A DNA stretch of 44,628 nt. Origin: Streptomyces griseoluteus. GTDB taxonomy: Bacteria > Actinomycetota > Actinomycetes > Streptomycetales > Streptomycetaceae. How positions within the stretch are numbered: the first letter of the stretch is position 1; each line of letters opens with the position of its first letter. Positions 41,878 through 44,628 of this stretch are shown in pieces. The stretch covers positions 1 through 44,628 of the forward strand of contig JOBE01000053.1 of assembly GCA_000717735.1 (NCBI GenBank), written 5' to 3'. Made by a program: the position numbers and the translations under genes. The notes under the pieces are model-generated. The model saw nothing but the letters and a program-made list of their open reading frames with translations. It ran no database searches and was not told the origin of the DNA.

Positions 41878-42081
41878 AGGGACACGGGCCCGGGTCAGGG
41901 CCGGTCTCCGCGTCCGTGGCGTCGCAGGAGGCCCGGGAGCCGCTCCGTTAGTCCGTGACGCCGACAACCACCAATGTGCCGGACGCGTGTTAAGCCGGTG
42001 CTGCGCGTACGTGTCGCCCTCGTACCAGTTGTGCGAACTGCTTCGTACCTGCGCCTCACCTGCTCCTTACCTGCGTCTTGC

Positions 42082-43470
42082 CTACTTCGTACCGCCGTTG
42101 GCCAGGAAGGCCAGCAGGTCCTGACGGCTCACGACGCCGGTCGGCTTGCCCTCGACCAGGACGATCGCCGCGTCGGAGGACTCGCCGAGGACCGACATCA
42201 GGTCGGCCACGGGCTCGCCGGAGCCGACCTGCGGCAGCGGCGCGCTCATGTGGCGCTCCAGCGGGTCCTCCAGGGAGGCACGCTTGGTGAAGAGGGCGTC
42301 GAGGAGCTCGCGCTCGACGACCGAGCCGACGACCTCGGCGGCCATCACGTCGGGGTGGCCGGCGCCGGGCTTCACGATGGGCATCTGGGAGACGCCGTAC
42401 TCGCGCAGCACCTCGATGGCCTGGCCGACGGTCTCGTCCGGGTGCATGTGGACGAGCGAGGGCATGACGCCCTCCTTGTGCCGCAGGACGTCGGCGACGG
42501 TGGAGGTGGAGGTGTCCTCCAGGAAGCCGTGGCCGGCCATCCACTCGTCACTGAAGATCTTGGACATGTAGCCGCGGCCGGAGTCCGGCAGCAGGACGAC
42601 GACGACGTCGTCGGGGCCCAGCTCCCTGGCGACCTCCAGGGCGGCGACGACGGCCATGCCGCAGGAGCCGCCGACGAGGAGGCCCTCCTCCTTGGCGAGG
42701 CGGCGGGTCATCTGGAACGAGTCCTTGTCGGACACGGCGACGATCCGGTCCGTGACGTTCCGGTCGTAGGCGGTGGGCCAGAAGTCCTCGCCGACGCCCT
42801 CGACGAGGTACGGGCGGCCCGAACCGCCGGAGTAGACCGAGCCCTCCGGGTCGGCGCCGATGACCTTCACCGAGCCGCCGCTGGCCTCCTTGAGGTAGTT
42901 GCCGGTGCCGGAGATGGTGCCGCCGGTGCCGACGCCCGCGACGAAGTGGGTGATCTTCCCGTCCGTCTGCTCCCAGAGCTCGGGACCGGTGGTCTCGTAG
43001 TGGGAGCGCGGGTTGTTCGGGTTGGAGTACTGGTCGGGCTTCCAGGCACCGGGCGTCTCACGGACGAGCCGGTCCGAGACGTTGTAGTACGAGTCCGGGT
43101 GCTCAGGGTCGACCGCGGTCGGGCAGACGACGACGTCGGCGCCGTACGCCCGCAGCACGTTGATCTTGTCGAGGGACACCTTGTCGGGGCAGACGAAGAT
43201 GCACTTGTAGCCCTTCTGCTGGGCCACGATCGCCAGGCCGACGCCGGTGTTGCCGGACGTGGGCTCGACGATGGTTCCGCCGGGCTTCAGCTCACCGCTC
43301 TGCTCGGCCGCCTCGATCATCCGCACGGCGATCCGGTCCTTGACCGAGCCTCCGGGGTTGAAGTACTCGACCTTGGCCAGGACGGTCGCCTGAATGCCCG
43401 CTGTGACGTTGTTGAGCTTCACCAGCGGGGTGTTGCCGACGAGGCTGATCATCGAGTCGTGGAATTGCAC
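42082..43470 (-). CDS. Cystathionine beta-synthase
   Basis: A 462-residue PLP enzyme that condenses serine and homocysteine to cystathionine in reverse transsulfuration. The PLP lysine is Lys44 in FNPGGSVKDR, with EPTSGNTGVGLA and GVGTGGTISGTG as phosphate loops. The C-terminal third has two CBS domains (VADVLRHKEGVMPSL to HPDVMAAEVVGSVV and PLERHMSAPLPQVGSGEPVA to LLAFLA). GTG 43470 has GGAG 6 bases upstream. The window's extended frame to 43803 is not coding. Upstream, TACGCT lies about 40 bases before the start as a possible -10. Confidence 0.95.
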   Translation of the reverse strand: MQFHDSMISLVGNTPLVKLNNVTAGIQATVLAKVEYFNPGGSVKDRIAVRMIEAAEQSGELKPGGTIVEPTSGNTGVGLAIVAQQKGYKCIFVCPDKVSLDKINVLRAYGADVVVCPTAVDPEHPDSYYNVSDRLVRETPGAWKPDQYSNPNNPRSHYETTGPELWEQTDGKITHFVAGVGTGGTISGTGNYLKEASGGSVKVIGADPEGSVYSGGSGRPYLVEGVGEDFWPTAYDRNVTDRIVAVSDKDSFQMTRRLAKEEGLLVGGSCGMAVVAALEVARELGPDDVVVVLLPDSGRGYMSKIFSDEWMAGHGFLEDTSTSTVADVLRHKEGVMPSLVHMHPDETVGQAIEVLREYGVSQMPIVKPGAGHPDVMAAEVVGSVVERELLDALFTKRASLEDPLERHMSAPLPQVGSGEPVADLMSVLGESSDAAIVLVEGKPTGVVSRQDLLAFLANGGTK

Positions 43471-43573
43471 CGTAATCTCCGGGGTCTCCGTAATGGTGTG
43501 GTCAGCGTATGCGTAGTCGGAGCGGGTTACGGGGCAGTTAGACCCCGAACGGCTTGAAGGAGGTGACGGCCCC

Positions 43574-44628
43574 ATGTCGAGGGCGAGGGTGGCGCGGCGG
43601 ATCGCGGCGGGTGCGGCGTACGGCGGCGGGAGCATCGGGCTGCTCGGTGTGGCGTCCGTGGGCGTCCTGCTGGCTGAGATGCAGCTCGCGAAGCGGACGG
43701 TGGGCGGCGGGGCGGCGCCGCTGCCGCCCGGCGCCGACGGTCTGTACGGCCGGGCGTTCGGTGCGGACGACCCGCTGCGACTGGCCCTTCTGGGTGATTC
43801 CACGGCGGCGGGTCAGGGCGTGCGCCGCTCGGGTCAGACGCCGGGCGCGCTGCTCGCCTCGGGGCTCGCCGCGGTCGCCGAGCGACCGGTGGTGCTGCGG
43901 AACGTGGCGCTGTCCGGGGCGCGCTCGGACGACCTGGAGCGCCAGGTGTCGCTGCTGCTGACCCAGCCCCTGGGGCCGCCCGACGTGTGCGTGATCATGA
44001 TCGGGGCGAACGACGTGACGCACCGGATGCCGCCGACCGAGTCGGTACGGCTCCTGGCGTCGGCGGTACGGCGGCTGCGGACGGCGGGCGCCGAGGTGGT
44101 GGTCGGGACCTGTCCGGACCTGGGGACGATCGAGCCGGTGTACCAGCCGCTGCGCTGGCTGGCCCGGCGGGCCTCCCGGCAGCTCGCGGCGGCGCAGACG
44201 ATCGTGGTGGTGGAGCAGGGCGGGCGGACGGTGTCGCTCGGCGATCTGCTCGGCCCCGAGTTCGCGGCGAACCCGCGCGAGATGTTCGGGGTGGACAACT
44301 TCCACCCCTCGGCCGAGGGGTACGCGACGGCGGCGATGGCCGTCCTCCCGACGCTGTGCGCGGCGCTCGGCGTGTGGCCGGAGACCGACCGTCTGGAACC
44401 GGCCCGCCGGGAGAACATGCTGCCGGTCGCGAAGGCGGCGGCCGAGGCGGCGCGGGAGGCGGGCACGGAGGTGACGGGCGCGCGGGCGCCGTGGGCGCTG
44501 CTGAAGCACCGGCGGCGCCGGCGGCTGCCGATGCCGGCGGAGGCCGAGACGCGGGCCGGGGCGGGGCCGGAGTCGGAGACGGGGTCGGGGTCGGGGTCGG
44601 GGTCGGAGACGGGCGCGGAGGCTTCGGG
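43574..44628 (+). CDS. SGNH/GDSL hydrolase, 3' truncated at window edge
   Basis: At least 351 codons with no stop before the edge. A membrane-facing N-terminal helix (about 18-35, Ala/Gly/Val-rich) precedes a GDSL domain. Block I is LALLGDSTAAGQG with Ser76; block III is GANDVT; and block V is DNFHPSAEGY with the catalytic His. The C-terminal tail is Gly/Ser/Glu/Thr repeats (GSGSGSGSETG) from tandem GGGTCG-like units. It acts probably as a membrane-anchored esterase on acyl or acetyl groups. Ribosome binding site is AAGGAGGTGA, almost the anti-SD consensus. It is divergent from the cystathionine beta-synthase gene. Confidence 0.88.
   Translation, partial: MSRARVARRIAAGAAYGGGSIGLLGVASVGVLLAEMQLAKRTVGGGAAPLPPGADGLYGRAFGADDPLRLALLGDSTAAGQGVRRSGQTPGALLASGLAAVAERPVVLRNVALSGARSDDLERQVSLLLTQPLGPPDVCVIMIGANDVTHRMPPTESVRLLASAVRRLRTAGAEVVVGTCPDLGTIEPVYQPLRWLARRASRQLAAAQTIVVVEQGGRTVSLGDLLGPEFAANPREMFGVDNFHPSAEGYATAAMAVLPTLCAALGVWPETDRLEPARRENMLPVAKAAAEAAREAGTEVTGARAPWALLKHRRRRRLPMPAEAETRAGAGPESETGSGSGSGSETGAEAS

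Larger units (their letters stand above)
41766..42081. other. Intergenic region with two large hairpins
   Basis: 316 bases before the cystathionine beta-synthase stop (leftward gene). Hairpin 1, 41777-41806, has a 13-bp stem with one mismatch. Hairpin 2, 41823-41877, has a perfect 14-bp stem plus an inner stem. No coding feature is recognised in the remainder. Confidence 0.6.

Noticed and set aside
42082..43803. Extension of cystathionine beta-synthase upstream to 43803
   Set aside because: Family start is at GTG 43470; the extension overlaps the SGNH hydrolase gene.
1..44628. tRNA, rRNA, CRISPR array, prophage or complete transposase
   Set aside because: None was recognised by eye. Short RNA genes without obvious stems could be missed.
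44560..44628. GGGTCG-type tandem repeat at the right edge
   Set aside because: Explained as coding low-complexity tail of the SGNH hydrolase, which continues past the window.

Overview
The window comes from a high-GC actinomycete, almost certainly a Streptomyces chromosome. Third codon positions are nearly all G or C, GTG and TTG starts are frequent, neighbouring genes overlap by ATGA or GTGA, and the gene neighbourhoods are Streptomyces types: purE/purK, a sigI partner-switch unit, hutU-hutF-hutI, and cystathionine beta-synthase beside an SGNH hydrolase. I found no tRNA, rRNA, CRISPR array, complete transposase or prophage gene.

Left third (1-14.4 kb, mostly core): the 5' end of an acyl-CoA dehydrogenase; UDP-glucose/GDP-mannose dehydrogenase; two M19 dipeptidase paralogues, one with its metal ligands lost; purE and purK overlapping an active dipeptidase; a GtrA membrane protein; an OmpR-type two-component pair; a POT peptide transporter behind a long structured leader; and a four-gene, translationally coupled operon for envelope proteins. 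That operon encodes an LPXTG protein, a secreted Ig-like membrane protein, a neocarzinostatin-like membrane protein and an LAXTG protein.

Middle (14.4-27 kb): an anti-sigma kinase and STAS antagonist divergent from a SigB/F/G-type sigma factor (sigI-like). Next is a roughly 10 kb accessory block that looks like a surface-glycan locus. A DegT aminotransferase and a fused flippase run rightward. CelD-type GNAT, GT2, NodB deacetylase, a large polytopic protein, a small membrane protein and a GH26-like hydrolase run leftward. I recognise no described system with this composition. It lacks an initiating phosphoglycosyltransferase, so it would need partners elsewhere.

Right third (27-44.6 kb): small hypothetical genes and a lipoprotein; a histidine-degradation operon (hutU, M20 amidohydrolase, hutF, hutI) with no recognisable hutG; a DAP/ornithine-decarboxylase-like enzyme; an SRPBCC protein; a compact roadblock-PATAN-roadblock-roadblock operon carrying an in-frame TTA codon; an RpiR-type regulator; a lipoprotein; an I36-type secreted inhibitor; a truncated AMIN-like ORF ending inside an 85-bp palindromic element; cystathionine beta-synthase; and an SGNH hydrolase cut by the window edge. 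The hutU and rpiR promoters share a same-geometry inverted repeat, which suggests the RpiR protein controls hut.

Strongest leads: the glycan locus with its flippase fusion, the TTA-containing PATAN/roadblock module without a GTPase, the shared hut/rpiR operator, the MITE-like palindrome, and the coupled sortase-substrate operon. All functions are read from sequence motifs and family knowledge; no database search was possible.
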